Origin: Natrinema versiforme
GTDB lineage: Archaea; Halobacteriota; Halobacteria; Halobacteriales; Natrialbaceae
DNA: 64,000 nucleotides
Reading direction: 5' to 3'
Assembly: GCF_005576615.1 (NCBI RefSeq)
Contig: NZ_CP040331.1
Location: 62,001 to 126,000, forward strand
Made by a program: the position numbers and the translations under genes. Positions 8,229 through 17,832 of this stretch are shown here, in pieces; within the stretch, counting starts at the first letter, position 1, and the number at the start of each line of letters is the position of its first letter. A model generated the notes under the pieces. It saw only the letters and a program-made list of their open reading frames with translations. It had not been told where the DNA came from and ran no database searches.

Positions 8229-9320
8229 TTACACTTGTTCTGCGACTGGGCCGTCGTAATCGTGACTGACGTCGGTCGGATTGGATAGCAGGCAGACCAT
8301 CATCCCGTCCCGGGTGTACGCCAATCGATGGTCCGTCCGGACGCGTGAGCCATCCTTCCGCCATTTCACCGTTTGGCCGGTCCAGACCCCGTCTGAACAC
8401 ATGTTTGGGACGTTGGGGAACACCTCTTGTTCGAGGACCGTCCTTTCCTCTTCGTCCTCGTACAGGATCGTCCAGCGTCTCCCCGTCATCTCCTCCCGAT
8501 CGTAGCCCAGGATCTCGGCATACCGCTGATTCACGTAGACGAATCGGCCGTCAGCGTCGATGAGGCCGATTCCCTCGTCGACGACGTCGATCGCCTCGTA
8601 CACGTCTTGCACACGTTGTTCCGATCGAGACTTCTGGACAAGGTTCCGGATTCGGTTGGCCAAGATCTCGAACTGGTCGATGGAGCCCGATTTCTGGAAG
8701 TAGTCAGACGCTCCGACGCTGATGGCCTCGCTGGCGATCTCCTCTGAGCCCTTCCCGGTCAGGAGGACGAATGGACGTTCGAGCCCGCGGGCTCGCATTT
8801 GCTCTAGGAACTTCAGGCCGTCCATATCTGGCATGTCGTAGTCGCTCAGGACGCAGTCGATGTCCTCCGACTCTAGGTGAAGCAATCCCTCTTTTACCGA
8901 ATTACGTGTTACGACTTCGATGTCAGGATCGATCTGTTCCAAGATATCATTCACCAGGTCGGTGAACTGCGGGTCGTCATCGATGTGCAGGACGTCGATC
9001 GAATCAGCGTCCTCGGCAGGTCTCTCTTGGAGTTCCCGTTGCGACGTGAGGTCACTCGGAGGGTTGATCTCCTCCTCCATCTCCGCCGTCTGATCTCGGC
9101 GGACGATGACTTCGTCTGTGTCCACACTCACAGTACACCCTACCCAACTGAACGTCACACAACCGTCGTCGGGGCGCTGCGGTCGGAGCAGGGCATTCAG
9201 CGCGTCGGGATCGACGGTGTCGTAGAGTGGTGATAACGAACACTCGTCCACATCCAAGGCTTCGGCAACCGCCGTGACGACGGCTTCACTTGGTGAGCCT
9301 TCTATCTGTTTCCGTATCAT
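8229..9320 (-). CDS. HalOD1-REC-PAS signalling protein
   Basis: 363 residues. Domains in order: HalOD1 output domain (about 1-80), response-regulator receiver (about 108-225, with DDD acidic pocket, phospho-acceptor in VLSDYDMPDMDG and the later LTGKGS), then a PAS domain (about 240-350, YEAIDVVDEGIGLIDADG). There is no histidine kinase domain, so it must receive phosphate from a kinase elsewhere. HalOD1 is a haloarchaeal domain usually at the output end; here it precedes the receiver. Confidence 0.85.
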   Translation of the reverse strand: MIRKQIEGSPSEAVVTAVAEALDVDECSLSPLYDTVDPDALNALLRPQRPDDGCVTFSWVGCTVSVDTDEVIVRRDQTAEMEEEINPPSDLTSQRELQERPAEDADSIDVLHIDDDPQFTDLVNDILEQIDPDIEVVTRNSVKEGLLHLESEDIDCVLSDYDMPDMDGLKFLEQMRARGLERPFVLLTGKGSEEIASEAISVGASDYFQKSGSIDQFEILANRIRNLVQKSRSEQRVQDVYEAIDVVDEGIGLIDADGRFVYVNQRYAEILGYDREEMTGRRWTILYEDEEERTVLEQEVFPNVPNMCSDGVWTGQTVKWRKDGSRVRTDHRLAYTRDGMMVCLLSNPTDVSHDYDGPVAEQV

Positions 9321-9533
9321 CGTTCGGTTGTGACTGTAGAAGCGTGAATCGTCGTAGCTATCTCTTTGGCGCGCATCTTCATTCTCTCATTCGTTGACCG
9401 AGGGGATGGTTATTGCTCTCGATTTCGGCACCGTTTAAAAGAGTGCTCCGGCGACACCGACACTGGGTGCGTCATCTGCCCCGTCGATACGGTGCCCTCT
9501 CGATAGATCTGGACGCTTTGTCTCGCGTCCCCG

Positions 9534-10187
9534 TCAGGTACGGAGTCGCCCTCCTTCGTAGAGATCTTGGACGATGCGGGCGGTCCCTCGGCGGAGGCGT
9601 TGAGAGAGTGAGCTGTCGCTGATCCCGAGGAGGGCCGCTAGTTCGGCTTGGTCGATTCCTCGTGGGACCTCGAAGTATCCCTCCTTGTACGCCGTTACGA
9701 GCGCATCTGACTGCTCGGCGGTGAGCAACTGCTCTTCATCGACCACGGTCGGATTAGAGATTTTGTGGAGTGTGAGGGGAATGCCTTCGGCCCGGAGGAC
9801 CCGCCGAAATGCGGCCAGATCTGCATGGTCCTTGAACTGGATTCGGAAGTCCCAGTCCTCGTCGGCCCCCTCAGCCTGCAGGAGATCCGCGCCGACATCA
9901 ACGAGGGACTGGACGAGACCGTTCACGTCAGAGGCCCATTGCACCTCGTACAAGGTCGATTCCGTAGACCCGGAAAGCCGCTCGAACCCCCCAACCAGTG
10001 GGCTCTCCTCAAACGAAGCCTCGATCGCGGTTTCCTCGACACCAGTGACCCAGAACTGCGGGATGACGGTCCCCTCCCCGAGCGGCACCCGCCGTTCGAG
10101 TTCGACAGTCGCGTCTGGGTGCTCGCGGAGGAGTTGCCCGAGTGCGAATGATTCTGCGGGTACGGAAACGTCAACCTCTGTTATCAT
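9534..10187 (-). CDS. HTH_10 family transcriptional regulator
   Basis: 217 residues from ATG 10187 (MITEVDVSVPAESFALG, the usual N-terminus of this family). The frame stays open upstream to 10364 but that extension has no family character. The C-terminal HTH is GYFEVPRG followed by SDSSLSQRLRRGTARI. It is the first of two HTH_10 genes flanking the stress island and lies downstream of two membrane-protein genes on the same strand. Confidence 0.87.
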   Translation of the reverse strand: MITEVDVSVPAESFALGQLLREHPDATVELERRVPLGEGTVIPQFWVTGVEETAIEASFEESPLVGGFERLSGSTESTLYEVQWASDVNGLVQSLVDVGADLLQAEGADEDWDFRIQFKDHADLAAFRRVLRAEGIPLTLHKISNPTVVDEEQLLTAEQSDALVTAYKEGYFEVPRGIDQAELAALLGISDSSLSQRLRRGTARIVQDLYEGGRLRT

Positions 10188-10326
10188 GGATCCACGACCT
10201 CGCGTCGGATTCTCCTTGGATTCCTCGGCTTTCCACCACCGGTACAGTACAGGTAGTAGTTCGTCTTGTTCTTTGCTAGCATAGGTAAAAGTGATTGGGG
10301 TCGCTACTAGCGGAGCTAGCGATTCC

Positions 10327-10749
10327 TCAGCCCTGTCCGAGAATCGTGTCGGCGGTCGCGGCACCGATCATACTAAAGATCGCACATATGCTGACGGCCC
10401 TGAGCGTCTCAAGAGGCGTTTCCTCGAACGTCGAGGGAGCGGCGAAGGCGAATGCGAGGAGTCCGACCGACAGGTACGCCACAAGCATGAGCGAGACGAA
10501 TCGGCGAGGGATCACTCCGCCGATGCCAGCGTCACTATCCGACCCGATGTTGTGCTGGCTATCAGTCTCGTAGAGGAGCGCGTAGCCGACCACGAACACG
10601 ATGGCGGTCGTCAGCATAATATGCTGAATTTGCATCCCATCCGCGAGGCGCCACGTCTCTTCGGTTAGCACGAGTGGGCTAGCGACGAAGAGACCGCCGA
10701 CGATCTGCTGAACGAAGTCGCTGATTCTGAACGGGTGTGATCTCGGCAT
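10327..10749 (-). CDS. DUF2391-like integral membrane protein
   Basis: 140 residues from ATG 10749 (MPRSHPFRISDFVQQIVGG). Four hydrophobic segments are visible, with the conserved C-terminal signature SMIGAATADTILGQG. The family (DUF2391, integral membrane) is recalled from its typical N- and C-termini. A second, truncated copy of the 3' half lies in opposite orientation at 11791-11943, on the other side of the TrkA-C gene. Function unknown; the context is stress and ion homeostasis. Confidence 0.75.
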   Translation of the reverse strand: MPRSHPFRISDFVQQIVGGLFVASPLVLTEETWRLADGMQIQHIMLTTAIVFVVGYALLYETDSQHNIGSDSDAGIGGVIPRRFVSLMLVAYLSVGLLAFAFAAPSTFEETPLETLRAVSICAIFSMIGAATADTILGQG

Positions 10750-10927
10750 AGTGCTCCCTTCGTGGAGTGTAGAGATAAGGAACGACTCGTCTCCGTGGGT
10801 GGAGTCCGGTTTGGAGGAGGCAATCAGTCGATCAGCGTTATGTCGAAGGGAGATCCCAATCGATTGAATCACGGATGACGCGGGTGATCAACGGTAGCGA
10901 GGACACAGGAAGGGGGCTCGGGGATAA

Positions 10928-11686
10928 TCAGCCGTTCGTCCGTCGCTCCTGCTCTTCCAACTCTTCTTCGTGGTCTTCGATGGCCTCTTGGTGGGCTGCC
11001 TCGTCACCCGCGACGCGCTCTGAGAGCTCCATCAATCGATCTTCCTTTCCGTAGAGAATGACCGTGTCCCCGGGCTCGATCTCGGTGTCTGGACCGGGTG
11101 CTCCAATGTACGCCCCCTCCCGTAAGATGCCGAGCAGGAGGACACCTTCATCGTTGAGGTCACACGAATCAGGTGTTTCGTAGGCGAGCCAGTCGTCCTC
11201 CTCTACGTCGATTTCCGCAACCCGGTACTCTTGCTGGAAACCGAGCATTTCTGTATAATCTCGAAGTTCAAGGTCCGTCGTCCGTTCGAGTGACCATTCG
11301 ATGAACGGAGTCAGCAATCGATTCAACCACTCGCTACGCGCGGCGAGGACGAGTAGAATGACCCCGGTAAGGATGTAGACGAGGTTGAAAGCATTTCCCC
11401 CCTGAGCATCGGTGAACGAGAGGACAAGTGACGCGATGACGCTTACTAACCCCACGCTCCCGAGCCGGATGAGCGCCTTGATGATTTTCCGCCGTTCCGG
11501 TGTCGCCACTGTCTGTTCCGCCTCTTCTGTCGTATATCCCGCACCGGAGAACGCCGACGTCGATTGAAACGAGGCGATATCCGGAGACAGCCCCGTCATC
11601 CGAAGTGCGATCGACCCGATCCGGACGATCAGCAGTGACAGGGCAAAGATGACCAGCAACGAGACAACCGATTCCGTGGCGACCAT
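10928..11686 (-). CDS. membrane protein with TrkA-C (RCK_C) domain
   Basis: 252 residues. Three to four membrane helices occupy residues 1-120 (LLVIFALSLLIVRIGSIAL and VGLVSVIASLVLSF among them), followed by a TrkA-C domain at about 150-225 (GVLLLGILREGAYIGAPG ... IEPGDTVILYG) and a charged coiled tail. TrkA-C domains bind regulatory ligands in potassium transport systems. The protein may gate or regulate an ion channel in the membrane. Confidence 0.85.
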   Translation of the reverse strand: MVATESVVSLLVIFALSLLIVRIGSIALRMTGLSPDIASFQSTSAFSGAGYTTEEAEQTVATPERRKIIKALIRLGSVGLVSVIASLVLSFTDAQGGNAFNLVYILTGVILLVLAARSEWLNRLLTPFIEWSLERTTDLELRDYTEMLGFQQEYRVAEIDVEEDDWLAYETPDSCDLNDEGVLLLGILREGAYIGAPGPDTEIEPGDTVILYGKEDRLMELSERVAGDEAAHQEAIEDHEEELEEQERRTNG

Positions 11687-11790
11687 AACCTGTAGACGTT
11701 GGCCGCGATACTAGGTAAAACATCCCCCAGAAGGCGTCGTAGGCCGATTACATCGGAGCTCCTCCCATTTACGTTTGGTCGTGCTCACCG

Positions 11791-11943
11791 CCTATTCGTG
11801 GAATACAGAGAATAGCGCTGTCCGTCGCTGCTCCGACAACATTCGGTATGACGAACGCAGTGGCCCTCAGAGCCATCAGTATGAGCGCCAACTTCTGCAT
11901 GATCGGCGCTGCAACCCCCGATACAATTCTTGGTCAACGGTGA
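11791..11943 (+). pseudogene. 3' remnant of a second DUF2391 gene
   Basis: The frame ending at 11943 reads APTTFGMTNAVALRAIS and then CMIGAATPDTILGQR before the stop. This aligns residue by residue with the end of the intact gene at 10327 (TLRAVS ... SMIGAATADTILGQG). Nothing of the first half remains. The remnant is inverted relative to the intact copy, so the two flank the TrkA-C gene as inverted repeats. Confidence 0.75.
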
Positions 11944-12135
11944 GCAATTTCCGTGACTTAGATGGAAGAAATAGTGCACCGGTGAACGGCTGGACAAAAC
12001 ATCTTATATTACTGGTTTGGCGAGTTCGATCAGCATACCCCAAAGCGGGGGCATTTAAACGGTAAAAATAGGTTGTCTCAGCAACTTCGCGCTTTTTGCG
12101 CTTGCAAGCCGTTACCATGGATAGGTGCAGGTCAA

Positions 12136-12744
12136 ATGAGCCACGCTACAGAGAGCCACACTCCAGAAAGTATACTCACTGTCACGGGAGAGAACTGGTG
12201 GCTGGTTGCGCTCCGAGGAGCCCTGGCGATTGTATTTGGTATACTGGCGTTCATCTGGCCGGGTCTCACACTATTCGTACTAGTGGTCCTGTTCGGGGCG
12301 TACGCCATCGTGGATGGTGTGTTCGCCTTTGTAAGTGCGTACCGGGCCTCCAAAAATCGCGATACTGCGTGGCCGTTTCTGCTTGAAGGAATTCTCGGCG
12401 TCATCGCGGGGATCGTTGCCTTTCTGTGGCCAAATATTACGGCAGTGGCACTATTGTACGTTATCGCTGCGTGGGCCCTGATAAGTGGAGCCCTTGAGCT
12501 GTACGCGGCGGTTAAACTCCGCCGGGAACTCGAAAGCGAGTGGTGGCTTGCACTGAGCGGCGTCGCGTCCGTGATCTTCGGGCTTCTCCTCGTCTTCTTT
12601 CCTGTCCCCGGGGCCCTCGCGGTAGTCTGGCTGATTGCCGCCTACGCGATCATCTTTGGCGTGTTATTGCTCGCGCTCGCAATCCGACTGCGTCGCTGGC
12701 AGAGTAGTGATCGAACACCCAGCGAATCTACGACACCCACCTAG
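12136..12744 (+). CDS. HdeD family acid-resistance/stress membrane protein (DUF308)
   Basis: 202 residues from ATG 12136 (MSHATESHTPESI), with six membrane helices in the DUF308 repeat pattern (LRGALAIVFGILAFIWPG, then LLEGILGVIAGIVAFLWP, then LSGVASVIFGLLLVFFP). The three similar helical hairpins are characteristic of HdeD, an inner-membrane protein of acid and general stress islands in bacteria. A TTTAAA box lies at about 12053. It sits with HTH_10, Hsp20 and CDC48 genes. Confidence 0.88.
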   Translation: MSHATESHTPESILTVTGENWWLVALRGALAIVFGILAFIWPGLTLFVLVVLFGAYAIVDGVFAFVSAYRASKNRDTAWPFLLEGILGVIAGIVAFLWPNITAVALLYVIAAWALISGALELYAAVKLRRELESEWWLALSGVASVIFGLLLVFFPVPGALAVVWLIAAYAIIFGVLLLALAIRLRRWQSSDRTPSESTTPT

Positions 12745-12856
12745 TAGTGGGATTGTTCCTTGTCATGGTCCTCATCACGGAATGTACGACTTGGATGGTG
12801 TTTCATCTCAGAGAAGCTATACGAACCTATTATCGTCACAGCCACCAAGGTAGACT

Positions 12857-13501
12857 ATGAGCGTCTTGGCCGAGTTCACACTTTCGTCGGAGGAGTTTCA
12901 CTTCGGGGAAGTTCTCTCTCGAAACTCCCCAAGGCACGTCGAACTCAAACAGGTAGTCCCGATACAGAAGGGTGCCGCTCCATATTTTTGGGCTGAAGAC
13001 GACGATGCAGTCCGATTCGAGGAGACACTCCGAGGGTACCAGTGTATCAAGAGTCTCAAACGGATCGATCAGATCGGGGACCACGTTCTCTATCGAATTC
13101 AGTCGAGCGAAGAGACAAACATATTCTCCGGTATTCTCGAATCAGATGGGGTTTTGCTCCAAGCGAGTGGGGATACTACGTGGAAGCTTCAAACGCTCTT
13201 CAGCGACAGAAAGGAGTTGGGAAAATTCTTTGACTTCTGTGTAGACAACGAAATTAACATTCAAGTCAGACATGTTTATCATCTTTCTAGTACGAACGAG
13301 GATGGCGGGGATTTTGGATTAACTTCGAAACAGCGTACGGCTCTCGCAGTAGCTGCCGACCACGGGTACTTCAAGTCACCGAGCGATGTCACGCTTGATG
13401 AGATCGGGGACGAACTCGGAATCAGCTCGCAGGCGTGCTCGAAACGCATTCGGAGCGGCGTCGAAAAACTCGTCACAAACGCCTTGGAGACCACGAGGTG
13501 A
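12857..13501 (+). CDS. HTH_10 family transcriptional regulator
   Basis: 214 residues, starting MSVLAEFTLSSEEFHFGEV. The C-terminal HTH contains LTSKQRTALAVAADHGYFK, then SPSDV and SSQACSKRIRSGVEKL. It stands 158 nt upstream of the Hsp20 gene on the same strand and is a good candidate regulator of the repeated element at 13528 and 14165. Confidence 0.87.
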   Translation: MSVLAEFTLSSEEFHFGEVLSRNSPRHVELKQVVPIQKGAAPYFWAEDDDAVRFEETLRGYQCIKSLKRIDQIGDHVLYRIQSSEETNIFSGILESDGVLLQASGDTTWKLQTLFSDRKELGKFFDFCVDNEINIQVRHVYHLSSTNEDGGDFGLTSKQRTALAVAADHGYFKSPSDVTLDEIGDELGISSQACSKRIRSGVEKLVTNALETTR

Positions 13502-13527
13502 CCTCGTCACCGATGATCATATCGGCG

Positions 13528-13551
13528 GATAACTGGGTAGTCAGAGCAACC
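13528..13551 (+). promoter_or_regulatory. stress-gene upstream element, copy 1 (Hsp20)
   Basis: GATAACTGGGTAG followed by TCAGAGCAACC. The copy at 14165-14188 before CDC48 matches at 22 of 24 positions. Here it ends 108 nt before the Hsp20 start. A shared operator or promoter element for heat-shock genes is inferred. Confidence 0.55.
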
Positions 13552-13658
13552 CGCAATGCTAACTATTCACACGGGGAATAGTGCATGGGGAGCATGCCCC
13601 ACGAGAAGCAATGAACACACGGAGTACCGAACGCGTCCGGCCAATCGAGGTGAATTGA

Positions 13659-14012
13659 ATGCTTGACCGACTGACTCGCCAGTTACGGGAGGCGGATATC
13701 GATCTCGTTGACAAGGGGGATGAGTACGAAGTATCTGCAGATGTTCCCGGGTTCGACAAGGAGGAGATTACCCTTCGCGTCCGGGATAACGTTCTCTTCA
13801 TTACGGCCCGGCATGAGGAGTACGAGGGTGAAGGGGAGGGGAGTTACCTTCGGAGTGAACGCGAGCAACGAGCGTTAGTCGAATCCGTCCGATTTCCGGA
13901 AGAGATCGATGCCGATCGGGTTACTGCGAACTATCGAAACGGGGTACTCACAGTCACCCTGCCAAAATCTGAGACGCCAGAGATGGAAAGCAGGGAAATA
14001 GAAATCGAGTAA
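13659..14012 (+). CDS. small heat-shock protein Hsp20 (alpha-crystallin domain)
   Basis: 117 residues. The alpha-crystallin domain spans about 17-110, with YEVSADVPGFDKEEI at its start and the conserved A-x-x-x-N-G-V-L motif as ANYRNGVLTV near the end; an acidic tail follows. It is a holdase chaperone binding unfolding proteins in the cytoplasm. It has the shared upstream element at 13528 and is followed by the CDC48 ATPase gene. Confidence 0.93.
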   Translation: MLDRLTRQLREADIDLVDKGDEYEVSADVPGFDKEEITLRVRDNVLFITARHEEYEGEGEGSYLRSEREQRALVESVRFPEEIDADRVTANYRNGVLTVTLPKSETPEMESREIEIE

Positions 14013-14164
14013 CTCTCCATATCCGCGAATCGAAGGACCACAAGGGCACCCATGAAGGTGTGCCATCAAATCATCTTTCCGACAACCGGGCGGGCATGCT
14101 GTGGCTACTAGGTTCCGAGCGTTGAACGTCTCTGGCAACGCTTCGGAGCGTTCACTGTCTTCTT

Positions 14165-14188
14165 GATAACTGGGTAGCCACAGCAACC
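14165..14188 (+). promoter_or_regulatory. stress-gene upstream element, copy 2 (CDC48)
   Basis: GATAACTGGGTAG followed by CCACAGCAACC, 22 of 24 identical to the copy before Hsp20. It ends 77 nt before the CDC48 start codon. Confidence 0.55.
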
Positions 14189-14265
14189 TCTACCGCTATC
14201 TACCCCTGTGACAAACACTAACATGGGGTTCTGATTGCAGAACCATACAGACCCCGAAACCAATC

Positions 14266-16506
14266 ATGCCTATTGAGCTCCGTGTCCAGGGATTAGCGCC
14301 GGAAGATACCGGCCGTGGAATTGCCCGCCTCGGCCAACAGACCCGTGACGAATTAGGCGTTCAACCGGATGACGTCGTCCAGATAACCGGTCGTCGACGC
14401 ACCGTTGCGACGGTCCGACCAGCATACGAAACCGATCCCGAGGACGTTATCCGAATCGACGGAAACACTCGGGCAAACGCGGACGTAGATATCGACGACT
14501 ACGTCGAAGTGACAGAGGTAGATCCGGAAGAAGCTACTTCGATCACGGTTGCGCTCCCCGAGCGCATCATTCTGCGTGGGGCAGAGCCGTATCTGAAGCG
14601 TCATCTCCTCAACCGACCCGTCGTTCGTGGCGACACGATCCACCTTCGATTGCTCGGCCAACCGTTCGTCTTTATCGTCACGCAGACGACTCCAACGGGT
14701 CCCGTTCTCGTGACCAAACAAACGACCTTGGAGGTTCGCGACCAGCCAATTACCGAGGAAGATCTCGAGGGGGAGCGCTCCGAACTCCCGGATGTCACCT
14801 ACGAGGACGTGGGTGGACTCGAGCGGGAGCTCGGACTCATCCGGGAGATGATCGAACTGCCGATGCGGCATCCGGAACTGTTCCGTCGCCTCGGCATTGT
14901 CCCGCCCAAGGGTGTATTACTCCATGGGCCGCCCGGAACTGGCAAGACTCTGATTGCGAAGGCCGTCGCGAATGAAATCGACGCCAGCTTCTTTTCGTTG
15001 TCGGGGCCGGAGATCATGTCGCGGTACTACGGCGAATCCGAAGAACAACTCCGCGAAATTTTCGACGAAGCGCAAGAGGACACGCCTGCGATTGTCTTCA
15101 TCGACGAACTCGACTCGATTGCGCCGTCGAGGGACGAAGTCACCGGAGAGACGGAGCGACGCGTCGTGGCGCAACTGCTTTCGTTGATGGACGGCCTCGA
15201 AGCCCGCGGTGACGTCATCGTCATCGGCGCGACCAATCGTGTCGATGCGATCGACCCAGCACTCAGACGCGGCGGGCGCTTCGACCGCGAGATCGAGATC
15301 GGCGCTCCCGACCGGGATGGACGCCTCGAAATCCTTCAGATTCACACGCGGGATATGCCGATTGCGGACGATGTTGACCTGGAAGGGTATGCTGACCGGA
15401 CGTACGGATTTGTGGGGGCCGACATCGAATCGTTCGCAAAGGAAGCCGCGATGCACGCGTTGCGGCGTGTCCAGGAGGAGATCGACATCGAAACCGACCA
15501 CATCGAACCGGACGTTCTCGAGGAGATCGAGGTCGCGAGGGACGACTTCGAGGCGGCCTTACAGAACGTCGAACCGAGCGCGATGCGGGAGGTGTTCGTG
15601 GAGGTCCCGGACGTCACCTACGAGGATGTCGGCGGGCTCGAGTCGGTCCAACACGAGCTCGTCCGGTCGGTCGAGTGGCCGCTCTCGTACCCGCGGATGT
15701 TCGAGAAGATTCACACCGAGGCACCGAGAGGAATTCTTCTGTACGGGCCGCCCGGGACGGGGAAGACGCTCCTCGCACGGGCAGTTGCGAACGCGAGTAA
15801 CGTGAATTTCATCTCGGTCAAAGGACCTGAGCTCCTCAACAAGTACGTCGGCGAATCGGAACGAGGCGTTCGAGAGGTCTTCCAGCGGGCCCGACAGAAC
15901 GCCCCGACGATTATCTTCTTCGACGAGGTCGATGCAATCGCCCCCGAACGCGGCGAGTCGTTCGACTCGTAGGTGACCGAACGAGTCGTCTCACAGCTGC
16001 TGACCGAACTCGACGGGATCGAGGAGTTACGGGGCGTCTTCGTCCTGGGTGCAACCAACCGGCCAGACATTATCGATAGGGCACTCCTTCGGCCCGGTCG
16101 ATTGGAGAAAAACATCTATGTCCCAATTCCAGACGACGAGGCCAGGCGAGAAATTTTCGGCGTGCACACACGAGAGATGCCGCTCGCTGACGATGTCGAT
16201 CTGGACACTCTTGCGGAGAACACAGAAGGGTACACGGGCGGCGATATCGAGGGTATCGTTCGAGAAGCGAGCATGCTTGCGCTGGACGAGGCCGTGACGG
16301 CAATCGAACGCGACGGGGTCGAATCGCCCGAAGAACTCGACGAGGCCGCTGACGAGATCATAATCGAAGCGGAGCACTTCGAACAAGCTGTTCGGAAAGT
16401 CAAACCATCGGTCACGAAAGACATGCACGAGTTCTACGAGGAACTCGTCGACGATCTGGGTGGCGAATCGTCTGACGAACAGACTGCTCCAGCGGAGTTC
16501 CAGTAG
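14266..16506 (+). pseudogene. CDC48/VCP-type AAA+ ATPase interrupted by an in-frame amber codon
   Basis: The frame encodes a full two-ring unfoldase: double-psi barrel N domain (1-185), D1 with Walker A GPPGTGKT (about 222-229) and Walker [10 protein letters not shown]2 with Walker A (about 495-502) and Walker B IIFFDEVD (about 549-556). A TAG at 15970-15972 falls just after D2 Walker B (GESFDS stop VTERVVSQ), then the same frame continues to 16506 with the rest of D2. Without the stop it would be 746 residues, normal for the family. The first part (14266-15972) could be made as a 568-residue protein lacking the D2 sensor and arginine-finger region; a GTG directly follows the stop. Point mutation, sequencing error or readthrough are all possible. 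Confidence 0.85.
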
Positions 16507-16508
16507 CC

Positions 16509-17711
16509 ATGCGCAGCAAATACAGGATCGCGACGGTGATGGGCATCCCAATCGAGATTCACGTCTCACTGCTCGTGATCCTCCCGTTCCTCGCGTGGCA
16601 ACTCACTAGTCCCCAGTATATCGAAGCGTGGACGGGGATAATTAACGCCATCTCGCCACTGTCGATAACGCCGGACACGTTGCTGTCGGGTTCGACACCC
16701 TGGCTGATCGGAATTGCTGGGCCGGTGAGCCTGTTCGTGGGCGTCGCAATCCACGAACTCGGCCATGCGTGGGTCGCGCTCCGATACGATCTCACGATCC
16801 GCTCGATCACGCTGTGGCTGTTCGGAGGGGTCGCTCATATCGAGGATCTTCCCACGGAATGGCGCAAGGAGTTCTGGATCGCTATCGCCGGCCCAATCAC
16901 GAGCCTGCTGCTCGGCGCTCTTGGATACGTGCTCCTTCAGGTGATGCCACCGTCGGCCCCCGTGGCCGGCTTTGTCTTCGGCTGGTTCGGACTGACGAAC
17001 GTGGGGCTGGCGCTGTTCAATCTGCTGCCGGCGTTCCCAATGGACGGCGGGCGCATCCTGCGGGCCCTGCTTGCTCGCTCGCGGCCGTTCGTGGAGGCAA
17101 CCCAGCGTGCAGTGCAAGTCGCGACGGTCGTGGCGATCCTCCTCGCCCTCGTCGGTATCTTTACCCTGGATATTCTGCTGCTGCTGATTGCCGGATTCGT
17201 CTTCCTCGCTGCTCGCTCCGAGGCGACGATCGTCATGACGCAGGAATTACTGAGTGGTGTCCGAGTCCGCGATCTGATTCGCCCAGAACTGCCAACTGTG
17301 CGTGCCGGAACATCGGTCCAGGCACTGATTGATCGGATGTTGCGCGACCGCCGAACCGAATACGTGGTCGTCGATCAGTCCGGGACGGTGCTAGGCGTCG
17401 TCACGCTCGCGAACATCCAGACGCTCCCGGAGATGATCAGTCCGGAGACGAAGGTTGATGACGTGATGACCGAGGACCCACCGACGATCTCCAGCGACGA
17501 TGATGCGTTCAAGCTGTTTCGGAAGCTCGGTGAATCCGACGCACATTGCGTGCTGGTCGAGTACTTAGGGCAGGTTCTCGGACTCGTCTCTGGAGACGAC
17601 TTCCTGCAGATTCTCGCGCTGATGCAGGGCTCGGCGAGGTTGGATAACGCCCTTCCGCGGGCTCCCACCGGAGAACCGTCACATGCGTTCCGACGAAGTC
17701 GGGCTGATTGA
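16509..17711 (+). CDS. site-2 protease family (M50) metalloprotease with CBS domain pair
   Basis: 400 residues. About six membrane helices hold the zinc site: HELGH (His82, Glu83, His86) and NLLPAFPMDGG with Asp179. Residues about 252-375 form two CBS repeats (VRDLIRPELPTVRAG and VDDVMTEDPPTISSD), which bind adenosyl ligands. It cleaves membrane-embedded substrates. It starts 2 nt after the CDC48 stop, so the two are in one operon and may act together in membrane protein quality control. Confidence 0.92.
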   Translation: MRSKYRIATVMGIPIEIHVSLLVILPFLAWQLTSPQYIEAWTGIINAISPLSITPDTLLSGSTPWLIGIAGPVSLFVGVAIHELGHAWVALRYDLTIRSITLWLFGGVAHIEDLPTEWRKEFWIAIAGPITSLLLGALGYVLLQVMPPSAPVAGFVFGWFGLTNVGLALFNLLPAFPMDGGRILRALLARSRPFVEATQRAVQVATVVAILLALVGIFTLDILLLLIAGFVFLAARSEATIVMTQELLSGVRVRDLIRPELPTVRAGTSVQALIDRMLRDRRTEYVVVDQSGTVLGVVTLANIQTLPEMISPETKVDDVMTEDPPTISSDDDAFKLFRKLGESDAHCVLVEYLGQVLGLVSGDDFLQILALMQGSARLDNALPRAPTGEPSHAFRRSRAD

Positions 17712-17832
17712 GGCGATATCGTTCCCCGTTGGAGGGATGGTGGGCGGCGGTATCTTTGCTGTTCTCGACGTCGGTGCGACTATCGCTGGCGGGTTCGTCT
17801 AGGCTACGTTCGTCGTCGCAGGAATCACGGAA
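17683..17832 (+). pseudogene. truncated amino-acid permease (APC family) N-terminus
   Basis: From ATG 17683 the frame reads MRSDEVGLIEAISFPVGGMV and continues GGGIFAVL, the first helix of haloarchaeal APC permeases. It stops at TAG 17800-17802, where the frame resumes ATFVVAGI. The rest of the gene is replaced by the insertion-sequence remnant that follows. The start overlaps the end of the M50 gene by 29 nt. Confidence 0.7.
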
